In this document: in pieces, positions 51,722 to 63,905 of the stretch
How positions within the stretch are numbered: the first letter of the stretch is position 1
Layout of the letters: each line of letters opens with the position of its first letter
Assembly: GCA_905221605.1 (NCBI GenBank)
Contig: CAJNDS010002787.1
Coordinates: 62,001-126,000 of the forward strand
Length of the DNA stretch: 64,000 bases
Source of the DNA: Symbiodinium natans
Lineage: Eukaryota; Sar; Dinophyceae; Suessiales; Symbiodiniaceae
Direction of reading: 5' to 3'
Notes under the pieces: model-generated
What the model was told of the DNA's origin: nothing
Database searches by the model: none
Seen by the model: the letters and a program-made list of their open reading frames with translations, nothing else
Made by a program: the position numbers and the translations under genes

Positions 51722-52085
51722 GCGCGAAGTTTCCATTTTTTTTTTGGGGGGGAGGGGGTTAGGTTTCATTTTTCATCTTTTTTTAATGTTTTTTTTTTTG
51801 TGGACTTAGGCTGTTTTTGGGGGGAGATTTTGGGGGATTTAGAGTTTTTTCGGGTTTCAGGGTTTTCAGTGTTTGAGGTTTTTCAGGCTTTTCAGGTTTT
51901 TCAGGCTTTTCAGGGTTTTCAGGCTTCGGGGTTCTTTTCAGAGCACTGGGTCTGCATGGAACAGGGTCTTGGCTCTTGGCTTGTACAATAGCCCCAAACT
52001 AAACCCTGAACCCTAAACCCAACGAGCTCACCGTTTCGATCAGCCCCCCCCCATCCACCTGTGTGGGAGGTCCCTCTGCTGGCAG

Positions 52086-52142
52086 ATTGGCAAGGACGGC
52101 CGCGCCGGGGACGGCTACCGCATCTGGCGCCCCGACCCTGAT
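52086..52142 (+). CDS. FQI module 1, exon e
   Basis: IGKDGRAGDGYRIWRPDPD: closing GDxYRIxxxPD block of the module. Acceptor CTGGCAG, GT donor (GAT|GTATGG). Confidence 0.7.
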
Positions 52143-53264
52143 GTATGGATTCATGGTTTAGGGTCTAGGGTTTAGGGCTTAGGATGACATGGCTTTCAGG
52201 GTGCCCTAAGCCCATCCTGCTGCTCTAAAACCAAAAACGGAAACACTTAACCCTGCATAAACCCTCAGCCCTGAACCCTAAATCCAGAGCCCTTTCCGAC
52301 ATTTCAGGCTTCAGGTCAACGGCAAGCTTCGGCGAGTGGCCTGGACGAAGCTGCGCCAGGTCGGAAAAGCCCAATAGTCCCTTCTTTTGCAGTGATAGTG
52401 ACGATGATGACCTACTGGTTCTTTGTAGAGGATGAAGGACTTCGGTGCGTCGCATCGCTGCAGTTCATTCTACTCTCTAAGGGGGTAGTACAGGGTACCT
52501 CATTCCTTTGTCCTACTAAGAACGAGCAAGAAGAATAATAATAAGAAGAAGAATAAGAATAAGAAGAAGCAGAAGAAGAATTTGATGATGATGATGATGA
52601 TGAGGAGGATGACGATGACGATGACGATGATGGTGATGATGATGATGGTGATGATGATGATGGGGTTTCCTGACCAGCACTCAGTTTGGTACTTAGGGCA
52701 TAAGATCGCCCTAAAACCTAAACCTTAAACCCTAAACCCTAAACCCTGGGCCCCGGGGGAGGGGAAACAGGGCTGGCACCTGGAGGAAGATCTGGGAGAG
52801 TTTCGGGTTTCGGGTTCAGGGTTAGGAAGCCGCCCAAGTACAAAAAGTAGGAATCTCGTAAGAGTGTAAGCGCCTTGGTAGTTATGTTGCTACTGTGTCC
52901 ACACCGTAGTCCGAAACCCTAACCCCTAAAGTACCCCTAAAGTCCTAAACCCTAAACCCTAAACCCTAAACCCTAAACCCTAAACCCTAAACCCTAAACC
53001 CTAAACCCTAAACCCTAAACCGAAGAGTTGGGCTTCCGGGGTGCAGGACTTGGCCTTCAGGCTTTCTGTTTGTGTTTTTGACCTTGAGCCCTTGTGACTA
53101 CACGCTCTGAACCCCACTCTTTCGGGCTTAGGGTGCAGGGTACCCTAAACCCTAAAACACTAAACCCTAAACCCCAAACCCTAAACCCTAAACCCTAAAC
53201 CCTAAACCCTAACCCTAAACCCTAAAACCCTAAAGCCCTTGAGGAAGAATCCGCCTTTGTGCAG
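52143..53264. repeat. Intron between modules 1 and 2
   Basis: Unique sequence, a GAA/GAT trinucleotide-rich block at 52530-52665, and CCCTAAA arrays at 52945-53020 and 53143-53238. Confidence 0.75.
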
Positions 53265-53343
53265 GCCTCACCTTCCTTGTTCGGGACTCCTTGCCCCCAT
53301 GGCTTCAGTGCCGCGCCCATGGACACTTCGGAATTTCGTTACG
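53265..53343 (+). CDS. FQI module 2, exon a (linker)
   Basis: ASPSLFGTPCPHGFSAAPMD then TSEFRY; ends with one base before GTTTAG and joins exon b in phase (G|GC) to form EFRYGIIGDHNAW, equivalent to the YYLxGTxxxW start of module 1. Confidence 0.6.
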
Positions 53344-54275
53344 GTTTAGGGTTTAGGGTTTAGGGTTTAGGGTTTAGGGTTTCGGGCTTAGGGCTTAGGG
53401 TTTAAGGTTTAGGGTTTAGGGTTAAAAATTAAGGGGTTTGGAGATTTCCGGGGGGGTTTTTGGGTTTGGGGGATTGAGGGGTTGAGTGGCTTGTAGGGTT
53501 TTAGGGTTTAGGGAATGAATTAGTTTCCGCTATCCTACTAAGAATTCAAATTCCAAAAAGGGATTAGGGCCTAGGGCTTAGGGTTTAGGATTCAGGATTT
53601 AGGGTTTAGGGTCTAGTGATTGGAGTTTGGGGTTTAGGGTTCAGGGGCCACCGAAGCCCAAGGCAACCAGGGGTGTCTTCTTCAAGGTGCCCCAAACGGG
53701 TTTAGGGTTTAGGATTTTGGGTTAGGGTTTAGGGTTTAGGGCTGCAGCCCAACATCCCACAAGAAGCAGGGAAGCGACCTGAGCCTGTTCACCCAAAGCC
53801 TCAAAATTCTCAAAGGTTTAGGGTTCAGGGTTTAGGGTTTAGGCTTGAAAATCCTGCCGTCATGGCCTTGGCAGCCCCCTGGGAGCTAAACCCTGAACCA
53901 TCTGAAGGCCGACCTCCACCGGGGTTAGGGTGCAGGGTTTAGGGTTTCGGGTTTGGAGTTTAGGGTTTGGAGCTTAGGGTTTAGGGTTACGTTCAGTGCT
54001 TCCAAAGCTGTCATTTCAAGATTCCCACTCGAGTTTATCAGAGTTAGCTATCAAGGGGGCAAATTGCTTCTAGGACCAAAGGCCCTAAACCCTGCAACCC
54101 CTGGAAGCAAAAACATGGGCACCTTTTTGGGATTTGGGCTGATGTCTTGGGGGAGGGGAGTAAACCACCCTAAGCCCAAAGCCCCAAACCCTATACCCTA
54201 AACCCTAAAACCCTAAACCCTAAACCCTAAACCCTAAACCCTAAACCCTAAACCCGAAAGATTCTTGGAGCCCAG
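53344..54275. other. Intron of module 2 with an unplaced Pro-rich island
   Basis: TTTAGGG blocks throughout. The island 53750-53816 (PNIPQEAGKRPEPVHPKPQN) looks exon-like between GCTGCAG and GTTTAG but does not fit the phase of its neighbours. CCCTAAA array at 54190-54255. Confidence 0.5.
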
Positions 54276-54364
54276 GCATCATCGGGGATCACAACGCCTG
54301 GACCTTTGGGGCCATGTTGCAGGAGCCAGATGGGTCTTTCAGCGCGGAGGTGCAGCTTCTAAAG
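54276..54364 (+). CDS. FQI module 2, exon b
   Basis: IIGDHNAWTFGAMLQEPDGS, then FSAEVQLLK. GC donor (AAG|GCCCGG) keeps exact spacing (VQLLK-ALSNFQI) to exon c; a GT donor at 54350 is the alternative. Confidence 0.75.
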
Positions 54365-55074
54365 GCCCGGGTTTGGGGTTTAGGGTTTAGGGATTTAGGG
54401 ATTTAGGGGTTTAGGGGTTTAGGGTTTCGGGTTTAGGGGTGTTTAGTGGTTTAGGGTTTATTGGCTTAGGGGTTTCGGGTTTAGGGGCTTGGCTTGGGGA
54501 TGTTGTTCAGGATTTCTGAGGTTTGAGCTTGTGGGCGACTTTTCGAAGGAAATCCCTGTTTAGGGGTTAGGGTTTAGGGTTTCGGGTTTAGGGTTTAGGG
54601 GGGTAGCTCTCATTTAGAGTAGGCCCATGTGCCCTGCCTCCACACCCAATACCAGACCCAAGTAAATGCAACCCTAAACCCTAAACCCTAAACCCCAAAC
54701 CCCAAACCCCAAACCCTAAACCCTAAACCCTAAACCCTAAACCCTAAACCCTAAACCCTAAACCCTAAACCCTAAACCCCCTAAACCCTAAACCCCAAAG
54801 GCTCGAACCCAGAGTTGCAAGAGACATCCCGGCCTTCATGAGCCCGTAGCCTCCTCAGGTCGTGGGATCCTCTATTAGTGTTTAGGGTTCAGGGTTCAGG
54901 GTTCAGGGTTTAGGGTTTGGGGTTTAGGGTTTAGGGTTTAGGGTTTAGGGCCAAGTTTAGGGTTTAGGGTTGAGGGACTCGGGATGTTTCGGGTTCAGGG
55001 GGTACGAGTTTAGGGGTTTTTAGGGCCCGTATTCCCCTCACCCCCAACCCGAAATATGGCCTGCATTAACGAAG

Positions 55075-55135
55075 GCCCTCAGCAACTTCCAGATCTTCCG
55101 CGACGCTGACTTCGAGCAAGGCTTCTACCCAAAAG
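55075..55135 (+). CDS. FQI module 2, exon c (FQI core)
   Basis: ALSNFQIFRDADFEQGFYPK; acceptor ACGAAG, GT donor (G|GTGGGA). Matches module 1 exon c and module 3 exon c. Confidence 0.8.
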
Positions 55136-56136
55136 GTGGGAGAGTTGGGGTCTACGTGGGGCTTGACATCGGTTTGAGGGTTTAGGGTGTATATCGGGGC
55201 TCTTTAGAGACATTGAAGCGTGTGCGTTTGTTTTCTCTCTCTTTTTTGTAAACGTATATGTGTAACAGTGTAGATTGAAAGGAGAGTTGTCAGGGTTTCG
55301 TATTTGGGGTCCTACGCTGAGGGCTTCTTGTGGTTTAGGACTACCCAAGCCACGAACGGCTTTAATGGCTCATGGAAGGTTTTCGGGTTTCAAGGTGTTG
55401 TGTTTAGGGTTGGGAGTCGTCCCGGCCTAAAGGCAGGTTCGGGTAGTAAACCCCAGAACCTAAACCCTAAACCCTAAACCCTAAAAACCCTAAACCCTAA
55501 ACCCTAAACCCTTGGAACATGGAGAGGGCAAGATGACAAGAGCTGCCGACGTTGTCGTGGCCTGGCACTTCGCAACAGCTCGCGGCAGAAGGGTTTAGGG
55601 TTTAGGGTTTAGGGTTCAGGAGCGAGACAGCGCTGGTCTCTGCGAGGAAGTCCGCAGAATTTCATGGACGGCATTGGTCCGACCTGGAAGCCGTGAGGCA
55701 AAAGTTGCACCACCGCGAGCTTTTCACTCAAGAAGTACATAGCTCCGCAGCAATTTTTTCTTGAAGTGCGAGGCTGAATTGCAAGTGTCCTCCTCCTCCT
55801 CCTCCCCTCGTCCTCCTCGTCCTCCTCCTCGTAGTGGTGCCGACGCCATTCCTCTCCTCCAGTTCCTTTTCTCTTGCCACGTGCCTGGCGCTCTCTCTCT
55901 GCCAGAAACCTTGTGTTTTCTTCTCTCTCGCTCTCTCACCCTATAGGCCCTAAACCTTAAACCTAAACCCTAACCCTAAACCCGAAACCTAAACCCTAAA
56001 CCTTAAACCCTAAACCCAACAAAAAACCTAAACCCTAAACCCTAAACCCAACAAAAAACCTAAACCCTAAACCCTAAACCCAACAAAAACCCTAAACCCT
56101 AAACCCTAAACCCAACAAAAAACCCTTCACCCGCAG
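55136..56136. other. Intron of module 2
   Basis: Unique and degenerate sequence, short CCCTAAA and TTTAGGG blocks, a CTCCTC-rich stretch at 55790-55835, and a repeat CCCTAAACCCAACAAAAA three to four times at 56005-56122. Small open frames here are low complexity. Confidence 0.6.
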
Positions 56137-56180
56137 CCTTCTTGAGAACCGAAGAGGAGCCACCCCCGATGAGTCCGACG
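56137..56180 (+). CDS. FQI module 2, exon d
   Basis: FLRTEEEPPPMSPT, a Pro/Glu linker in the position of module 1 exon d. Phase fits both neighbours; GC donor (ACG|GCACGG). Confidence 0.5.
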
Positions 56181-56659
56181 GCACGGTCCAGCTGAGTGGG
56201 GAGGCCGGGCGAGCAGTCAAAAGCAGGATTTTGGGGGTTTAGGGTTTAGGGTTTAGGGCTTAGGGTTTAGGGTTTAGGGTTTAGGGGGATTCAGGGTTTG
56301 GAGGATTTGCAGCTTCGGGGGATTTAGGGTTTAGGGTGGTTTTTGTGGAGTTGGATGGGGTTAAAAGCCTCGACCAAGCCAAAAAAAAATCACAAAGGGG
56401 TAGGGTGCACCCCCAAACCCCTCAAACACCTAAAGCCCGAACGCCCCAATCTCCAAACCCCAAAACCTCAACCTAAACTTAACCCTGAACCCTGAACCCT
56501 AAACTAACCCTAAAGTCCTAAACCCTAAATCCTAGACCCTAAACCCTAAACCCTAAACCCTCAACCCTAAACCCTAAACCCTAAACCCTAAACTCGAACC
56601 CTAAACTCGAACCCTAAACCCTAAACCCTGTTGCCACCCCTGGGCTTGTTCAGCGGCAG

Positions 56660-56704
56660 GACATCCTCGGCCCGGACCCGCACGGCCATGGGTATAACTT
56701 CCAG
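56660..56704 (+). CDS. FQI module 2, exon e
   Basis: DILGPDPHGHGYNFQ: the GPDxxGHGxNF block. Acceptor CGGCAG; GC donor (CAG|GCGCGT). A GT donor at 56714 is the alternative. Confidence 0.7.
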
Positions 56705-56967
56705 GCGCGTCCAAAGTGGGGGCTAGGGTTTAGGGTTTAGGGTTTAGGGTTTAGGATTTAGGGTTTAGGATTTAGGATTTAGGGTTTAGGGCTAAGGGTT
56801 TAGGGTTTAGGGTTTACGCTTACAGGCTATAGGGTTTAGGGTTTAGTATGTAAGGTATAGGGTTCAGGGTTTAAGGGTTTAGAGGCAGTTCTCTAAGTTG
56901 CGGGTCCACCAAAACCTAAGGCCTGGGGGTGCAAGGGACCACAGTTGCGAGACCTGGCCAACGATCA

Positions 56968-57076
56968 ATATGGGTGGTTGTCAAAACTATGATCCCTTTT
57001 GGGGTAGCCTAAATATTAGGTGCCGTATTAAGATAGGGATCCAAAAAGGGACCATCATTTTGACAACCACCCATAT
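56968..57076. mobile_element. MITE-like hairpin, GGTTGTCAAAA family
   Basis: ATATGGGTGGTTGTCAAAAC at the left and a near-complement ending CAACCACCCATAT at the right, arms about 35 bp. The inner part shares the ATGATGGTCCCTTT motif with 49228-49305. Confidence 0.85.
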
Positions 57077-57516
57077 AGATAGAGTTACGAAAATCAAAGC
57101 ATACCGTCATGTATTTTGTGCGAATCATAATCATAGTATTACTTCTTCTTCTCCTTGTTGTTTTTCTTAGTAGTAGCGTTTTTCCATTTTTATTTTTTAA
57201 CCTTTTGGGTGTCTGGGTTGAGATGCGCCTCGAGGCTTAGGGCTTCCATGACAAGCGCTACCTACGCAGTCTGGAGGGGGCGAGGCTGCCGAGCTAAACC
57301 CTATAAACCCTAAAACCTCAAACCCTAAACCCTGAACCTTAAATCCAAACCTTACAAAGCCCTAAACCCTAAACCCTAAACCCTAAACCCTAAACCCTAA
57401 ACCCTAAACCCTAAACCCTAAACCCTAAGCCCTAAGCCCTAAGCCCTAAACCCTAAACCCTAAACCCTAAACCCTAAACCCTAAAACAAACGTCCCCATC
57501 TTCGGACCACTGCGAG

Positions 57517-57552
57517 GTGGCAGGCCAGGTCGGTGCCATCTTTCGCACCCCG
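57517..57552 (+). CDS. FQI module 2, exon f
   Basis: VAGQVGAIFRTP, in the position of the GDxYRIxxP block of module 1. Acceptor TGCGAG, GT donor (CCG|GTGGCC). Confidence 0.45.
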
Positions 57553-60500
57553 GTGGCCGGCAGCGGGTGGAGCTCAGAGTTTTGTTTGTTCAGGGCTCAG
57601 GGCTGAGGCGTAGGGTCTCAGGGTTCAGGGTCTCAGGGTTTAGGGTTCAGGGTTTAGGGTTCAGGTTCTTTGCGTTCTGGGCATGGAGCTGACCCTTCAA
57701 AGCCCTAATCAGAGGCTTAGGGCTTTGGGTTTTTTTGGGTGGGGGGGGGGAAGCCCTCAATGTGAATAGGGTTCACGGCTTTAGGCTTTCGGGTTCGGGT
57801 TTAGGGTTTAGGGTTTAGGGTTAACCGTTTAGGGTTTAGGGTTTAGGTTTTAGGGTTCTTAAGTCAATGTCTTAACAAGAGCCCACCGTGGCGGGGGCCA
57901 ACTGTGGGTATGCCATCAGGAACCAACCCGGGCCCGATGAGGGTGTGTCGGCATCTTTTCTCCTTGGCGCAGGGTTGCAGGGTACTTGAGCCCTGGCCCT
58001 AGGGTTTAGGGTTTAGGGTTTAGGGTTTAGGGTTTAGGGTTTAGGGTTTAGGGTTTAGGGTTTAGGGTTTAGGGTTACAAGCCCTGCCCTCCAGAAACCC
58101 TCCTGTCATGACGGCCCCCCCAAACTGAGCCAAGGCGTGGTCTTCAGCAGGCCAGTCGCTGTTCAGGGCTTGGGGGGGGGGGGGACAGGGCTCCAATGGT
58201 TTCAGAAACCTCAAGCCCTAAACCCTAAACCCTAAACCCTAAACCCTAAACCCTAAACCCTAAACCCTAAACCCTAAACCCTAAACCCTCAACCCTCAAC
58301 CCTAAACCCTAAACCCTAAACCCTGAGTCGGGGCTTTGACGGTGTCTGCGCTCGGAATCTCAGACTTTGGGGATGAGGCCTCAAGTAACCCACATACGCG
58401 TATGCATATAACGTAGAATAACATACACATGGGTCTGCACATATGCAAGATGATATATATATATACCATTTATCTATCTATCTATCTATCTATCGATCGA
58501 TTTATTTATATATGTATATATATATATACATATATATCTAGATATAAACGTGCACTGAGCCCCGAGATTCACACGGTGGTTTCCCTCAACGTGATGAGCC
58601 CCAAGAAGGCCTATGGTCCACATGCGTTTAGGGTTTGAGGGTTTAGGCCCACATATGCCGCCGTGCTAATTCACTTGACTCCAGTGCGGTTCCTGTTGAT
58701 GCGCTGCTTCTTGGCATCTGATGTGATGCCGGCTTACATGGGGAGCGGCAGTAACGCGAGCCATGCAATTCGCAGATTGACAGATGTCATCCGACAGATC
58801 TGTCTCATTCCTTGGCGACAGATGTCCCGATTGACTGCCGCTCCTTGGGCAAAGCAGCACCTGCTGTGGTGGCTGGTTTAATCAGGAGCAGCAAGAACAA
58901 GATCCGAGTTAATCGCAGACGGACGGATTTCATCCGACGGGTCTGTTTCATGCCTCGGTGATAGATATGATAGATTTGCAGGCCTTGCAGGCTTGCTTTG
59001 CTCATGTAGGACACCTGCTGCGGCAGAGCCTTGATCCGTGCCGCCCGATGGTATGGCAGGGCGGCATCTGATGTGATGCCGGCTTACATGGGGAGCGGCA
59101 GTAACGTGAGCCATGCAATTCGCAGATTGACGGATGTCATCCGACAGATCTGTCTCATTCCTTGGCGACAGATGTCCCGATTGACTGCCGCTCCTTGGGC
59201 AAAGCAGCACCTGCTGTGGTGGCTGGTTTAATCAGGAGCAGCAAGAACAAGATCCGAGTTAATCGCAGACGGACGGATTTCATCCGACAGGTCTGTTTCA
59301 TGCCTCGGTGATAGATATGATAGATTTGCAGGCCTTGCAGGCTTGCTTTGCTCATGTAGGACACCTGCTGCGGCAGAGCCTTGATCCGTGCCGCCCGATG
59401 GTATGGCAGAGCGGCATCTGATGTGATGCCGGCTTACATGTGGAGCGGCAGTAACGTGAGCCATGCAATTCGCAGATTGACGGATGTCATCCGACAGATC
59501 TGTCTCATTCCTTGGCGACAGATGTCCCGATTGACTGCCGCTCCTTGGGCAAAGCAGCACCTGCTGTGGTGGCTGGTTTAATCAGGAGCAGCAAGAGCAA
59601 GAGCTGAGTTAATCGCAGACGGACGGATTTCATCCGACAGGTCTGTTTCATGCCTCGGTGATAGATATGATAGATTTGCAGGCCTTGCAGGCTTGCTTGG
59701 CTCATGTAGGACACCTGCTGCGGCAGAGCCTTGATCCGTGCCGCCCGATGGTATGGCAGAGCGGCATCTGATGTGATGCCGGCTTACATGGGGAGCGGCA
59801 GTAACGTGAGCCATGCAATTCGCAGATTGACGGATGTCATCCGACAGATCTGTCTCATTCCTTGGCGACAGATGTCCCGATTGACTGCCGCTCCTTGGGC
59901 AAAGCAGCACCTGCTGTGGTGGCTGGTTTAATCAGGAGCAGCAAGAACAAGAGCCGAGTTAATCGCAGACGGACGGATTTCATCCGACAGGTCTGTTTCA
60001 TGCCTCGGTGATAGATATGATAGATGTACATTTGCAGGCCTTTCAGGCTTGCTTTGCTCATGTAGGACACCTGCTGCAGCGGAGCCTTGATCCGTGCCGC
60101 CCGATGGTATGGCAGAGCGGCATCTGATGTGATGCCGGCTTTCGTGGGGAGCGGCAGTAATGTGAGCCATGCAATTCGCAGATTGACGGATGTCATCCGA
60201 CAGATCTGTCTCATTCCTTGGCGACAGATGTCCCGATTGACTGCCGCTCCTTGGGCAAAGCAGCACCTGCTGTGGTGGCTGGTTTAATCAGGAGCAGCAA
60301 GAACAAGATCCGAGTTAATCGCAGACTGACGGACTTCATCCGACAGGTCTGTTTCATGCCTCGGTGATAGTGTCCAAATCTCAGTCGTCCGACCCTTCTC
60401 GCTGTCACAATGGCTCACTCTTTAGAACTCTTAGAATTGAAAGCCCATTCTAGGTGAGTATTTGCAAATACCCTTTTTTTCACCAATTAATCAAGGCCAA

Positions 60501-60711
60501 CGTAATGAAATCAAACAGTTCACCCGTTCTCGTTGAACAGGTTCCTGTACAGGAACCCTCAAACCCTCAAACCCTAAAGCACTAAACACTGAACACTAAA
60601 TCCTAAATCCTAAATCCTAAGCCCCAAACCCTAAACCCGAAAACGTGGGAAACAAATTCCCTGCGGCCCTACACCAGGCGCGCCGGCTCCTCCTCCATCT
60701 CTTGGAAGCAG
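57553..60711. repeat. Long intron: telomere arrays, AT-rich microsatellites, 350-bp tandem repeat
   Basis: TTTAGGG (58001-58074), a G run (58170), CCCTAAA (58215-58323), TATC/TATA microsatellites (58451-58545), the tandem repeat 58712-60370, degenerate CCCTAAA (60555-60645). Confidence 0.8.
58712..60370. repeat. 350-bp tandem repeat, about 4.7 copies
   Basis: Units of 350 bp (one of 356), over 95 percent alike by eye, starting GGCATCTGATGTGATGCCGG. Each unit contains two related halves (CGCAGATTGACGGATGTCAT and CGCAGACGGACGGATTTCAT, 140 bp apart), so it arose from an older dimer. The 66- and 110-codon open frames repeat with the unit on opposite strands and are not credible genes. I see no SL RNA, 5S or tRNA sequence in it. 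Confidence 0.95.
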
Positions 60712-60738
60712 GTTGGATGGCGCGCTGTGGACTTCCAG
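60712..60738 (+). CDS. Candidate linker exon between modules 2 and 3
   Basis: VGWRAVDFQ between TGGAAGCAG and a GC donor (CAG|GCGAGA). Phase 0 at both ends. Short, so uncertain. Confidence 0.4.
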
Positions 60739-61489
60739 GCGAGAATATGGGCAGGTTGGGGTTTAGGGTTTGAGGTTTAGGGTTTATATAGGGTTTAGGG
60801 TTTGTGGTTTGGGGTTTAGGGTTTATATAGGGTTTATATAGGGTTTAGGGTTTGAGGTTTAGGGTTTATACAGGGTTTAGGGTTTGTGGTTAGGGGTTTA
60901 GGCGTTAGGGTTTGGGGTTTCGGGTTTGTGGCTGAGGCCGTAGGGTTGGTGTCAGGGTTAGGATGTGGGGGTTGGGGGTTTGAGGGTTAAGGGTGGGGTT
61001 TAGGGTTCAGGGTTTGCATCTGTTCAAGGTTCTCAGGTACGCCTGGGGATGAAGCTGTGTAAGGTTCATCCAGAACAATCAAGTCCTAGGGTTCTTCGGA
61101 TTTCGGGTTCGGATTCGTTTCTCGCAGGTCGCAGAGCCCCCTAAATCCCACACCCCCACAGCCGGGCTCAACCTTCGCAAACCCCCCAATCCCATTTCCA
61201 TACCCTGATCGTCTGGCGGTGCTTCTTGTCCAGCGCCTAAGGTCCCAGAATCTCCGCTGCTGATGGCTTCTAAGAGTTTTGGTCTTCGGGTTTAGGGTTC
61301 CTTAAGTGCTTCCCCCTGATCATGTTCAAAGACAAGGAGCTCTTGGCCCCTTGGGCCCAATGCTCATGGTTTCGGGTTTCGTATCTACATATAGGGTCCT
61401 AGTATAATTCCTTAAGGGGTATACATAGGGCGCTAATTCCCTCATTCCCTACTAAGAACCACGGTTTCGGGTTTCGTCGTCCATCGCAG
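60739..61489. repeat. Intron before module 3
   Basis: TTTAGGG with TATATAGGG variants, unique sequence, a hairpin-like region at 61385-61460 (ATAGGG...CATTCCCTACTAAG). Confidence 0.6.
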
Positions 61490-61552
61490 GAGATTGTCAA
61501 GTCCCACACCTACTTCGTGGCGGGATCCTGGGACAGCTTCGCGAGCTGCAAG
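61490..61552 (+). CDS. FQI module 3, exon a
   Basis: EIVKSHTYFVAGSWDSFASC then K: third copy of the YxxxGxWxxW start. Acceptor CATCGCAG; GA donor (AAG|GACTTG) joins EMVRDSCGNW in phase. Confidence 0.8.
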
Positions 61553-62593
61553 GACTTGTAGAGCCCCAGGCCCTGAACCCTAAGCCCTAAGCCCTAAACC
61601 CGAAACCCTAAACCCTAAACCCTAACTCCTAAACCCTAAACCCTGACCCTAAATCTTAGCCCCCAAGCCCCAAACCACGAACCCTCCCGAGCTGTATCCC
61701 TGAAACCCACACGGAGGTGGCCGTGTGGAAGTGGCCTCCTCATGGCCCCCGACAGCAGCGGGTTGAGGGGTTGTTTCGGGTGTAGGGTTAGGGGCTTAGG
61801 GTTTGGGGTTTAGGGTTACGGTTGAGGGGAGCTTTGCCGGGCGCGATGGTCGAGATGTTGGGAGGGCTCGGTGGCAAATGGGGCATGCTGCTGCTCGGTG
61901 GGCAATGGGCAGTCTGCCCCGCAGCCAGCGCTGCTCCCCTGAAATCCTCACCTCTGATGCCGCAACTCTCAAGCCAAAACCTTAAGCCCTAAACCCCAAA
62001 CCCCAAGCCCTACAACAGGCATGCAGATCGCAGTCCTCAGGCAGGCCGCTTGAACCCTAACGAGTTAGGGTTCAAGAGCCCTAGTAATGCAGCAGCCTAA
62101 CGCCCCTACGGCACACAGAGGTCGAAGCTATTCAGGATTTAGGGTCTAGGCTGCTTCTATGATTTGTTTAAGACCCCCCCAAAAAAACGCACACACTACT
62201 TAGAGATTATTATCTGTTATTCAAGGGGTGGGGCTCTTAAGCAAATTGTAGGACCCAAGCCGCGAAGAGCAAGGCCCAAGGCTGCCAAAGCGGCCCTACA
62301 TTGCCAACGTCCGACACAATCTCTGTGTTGTGCACATTTAGGGTTTAGGGTTTAGGGTTTAGGGTTCAGGGTTTAGGGTTTAGGGTTTAGGGTTTAGGGA
62401 GGGCACTTATGAACCCAACTTCAGCTGTGCCTATAACCCAACTCTGACCATCTGCACGTGTAGTCGGGTTGTACGTGTATCTTGAACCTCCAAGTAGAGA
62501 TCAGGGGGCTTTCACCCCTGTGAGCTCGATGCCAATTGCTGCCCTAAGCCCTAAACCCTAAACCCTCAATGCCACTTGCTGCCCTCCGATCAG
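61553..62593. repeat. Intron of module 3
   Basis: CCCTAAA-like, TTTAGGG (62337-62399) and unique sequence; a small island (SSP-rich) at 61830-61975 has no recognisable product. Confidence 0.6.
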
Positions 62594-62632
62594 GAGATGG
62601 TTCGCGATTCTTGCGGCAACTGGTCCGTCGAG
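62594..62632 (+). CDS. FQI module 3, exon b
   Basis: EMVRDSCGNWSVE; acceptor GATCAG, GT donor (GAG|GTGATC). Joins VTLQKNVETFQI with the same spacing as in module 2. Confidence 0.75.
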
Positions 62633-63905
62633 GTGATCCCGCAGGGTTGGAACCCTCTCAGCCCTCAACCCTAACAAGGAAGCGTCCGTAAGGTTGGGGA
62701 CACAAGACCCTGAGAACTTGGATGTAGAACTCAAGCCTTTGGTAATAGTCTGGTGATCAAAAATGATATGTATTAACCGGCCCGTGTAGTGACATTGAAG
62801 AGAACAGTATTCATGTAATTACAAACGAATGCAATGAGTGCGTGAATTTCATAATCATGTTGTGAACGAAACCATTCCCCGACAATAAACGGCCCCATGA
62901 AAGAAGCTGGGAGAGGGAAGGGCCTTTTAACGAGTCCTTTAATGCGGTAACTTGCCAATGGTGGTTTTACTGCGTTCAGTCACACACACCTCGTTTGTTC
63001 GTTCATGCAACTCGCTTCATAAACTCGCTTGTTGATTCTCTTCATGGAAGGAATAAAAAAAGAAAAAAAACAATCACCTTAATATTAATAATTATAAGCA
63101 ATAATAGTAGTAATGATACCAGTAATCAGAATAATACTAATAGTAGTAATAATGATAATAGTAATAGCAATCGTCAGAATAATAATACTCATCATAATCA
63201 TAATCATAATCATAATCATAGTCATAATCACAGTGTTAACGCGTGCATCCCCTGCTTTAAGCAACCCTAGACCCTAAACCCTAAACATAGGCTAAACCCC
63301 AAACACGAAACTCTAAACCCGCAGCTTACCCTCCGAAACCCTAGACCCTCACCCCAAAGCTCTAACCGGCTTCAAGTGCTCCCATTTGGATGAGGCTCGT
63401 CTCGCAACGCTTTGCCGGGTTTAGGGTGCAAAGTTGTAAGGTGCGGGGAATCCCCAAACCTCAAAGCCCTAAATCCTGAACTCCAAGCCCCAAGCTCGAA
63501 ACGGTTTACTGTACGGTTTAGGGTTTGGGGTTTCGGGTTTAGGGTTCAGGGTTTAGGGTTTAGGGTTTAGGGATTCGGGTCACCCGAAGCTCCAAGCCCT
63601 ACTCTGTGTGGTTTTTTTGGGGGGAGGAAGCTATGGCTTGATGGGTCACTCCATGCAAGTAATCGGTCAAGGGATGAAGGCTCGTACGCCTCAGGTTGTA
63701 CCCCGAACATTTTTCCCTTCATATACTCCGAATACGGGAGTTTGCGCTTTTAGGGAAGATCCAGTGGGCACTTGAAGGTCCAGGGTACTTATTAACCACT
63801 TATAACTGTACTTATAGCAGCCCACTTATGAGCCCTTAAGTGCCCTAATATGGTTATCTAAGTACACTTAGGACTGGTTAGTAAGTACTACAAACCTCCA
63901 AGCAG
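62633..63905. other. Intron of module 3
   Basis: Unique sequence, an AAT/CATAAT-rich microsatellite at 63060-63230, degenerate telomere-like blocks, and a hairpin-like region at about 63785-63890 (GTACTTATTAACCA...TGGTTAGTAAGTAC). Confidence 0.65.

Noticed and set aside
53750-53816. Pro-rich exon-like island
   Set aside because: Does not fit the phase between 53343 and 54276, which join directly and restore the module start.
58663-60408. 66-, 69- and 110-codon frames repeated every 350 bp
   Set aside because: They overlap on opposite strands and follow the tandem repeat unit; no domain.
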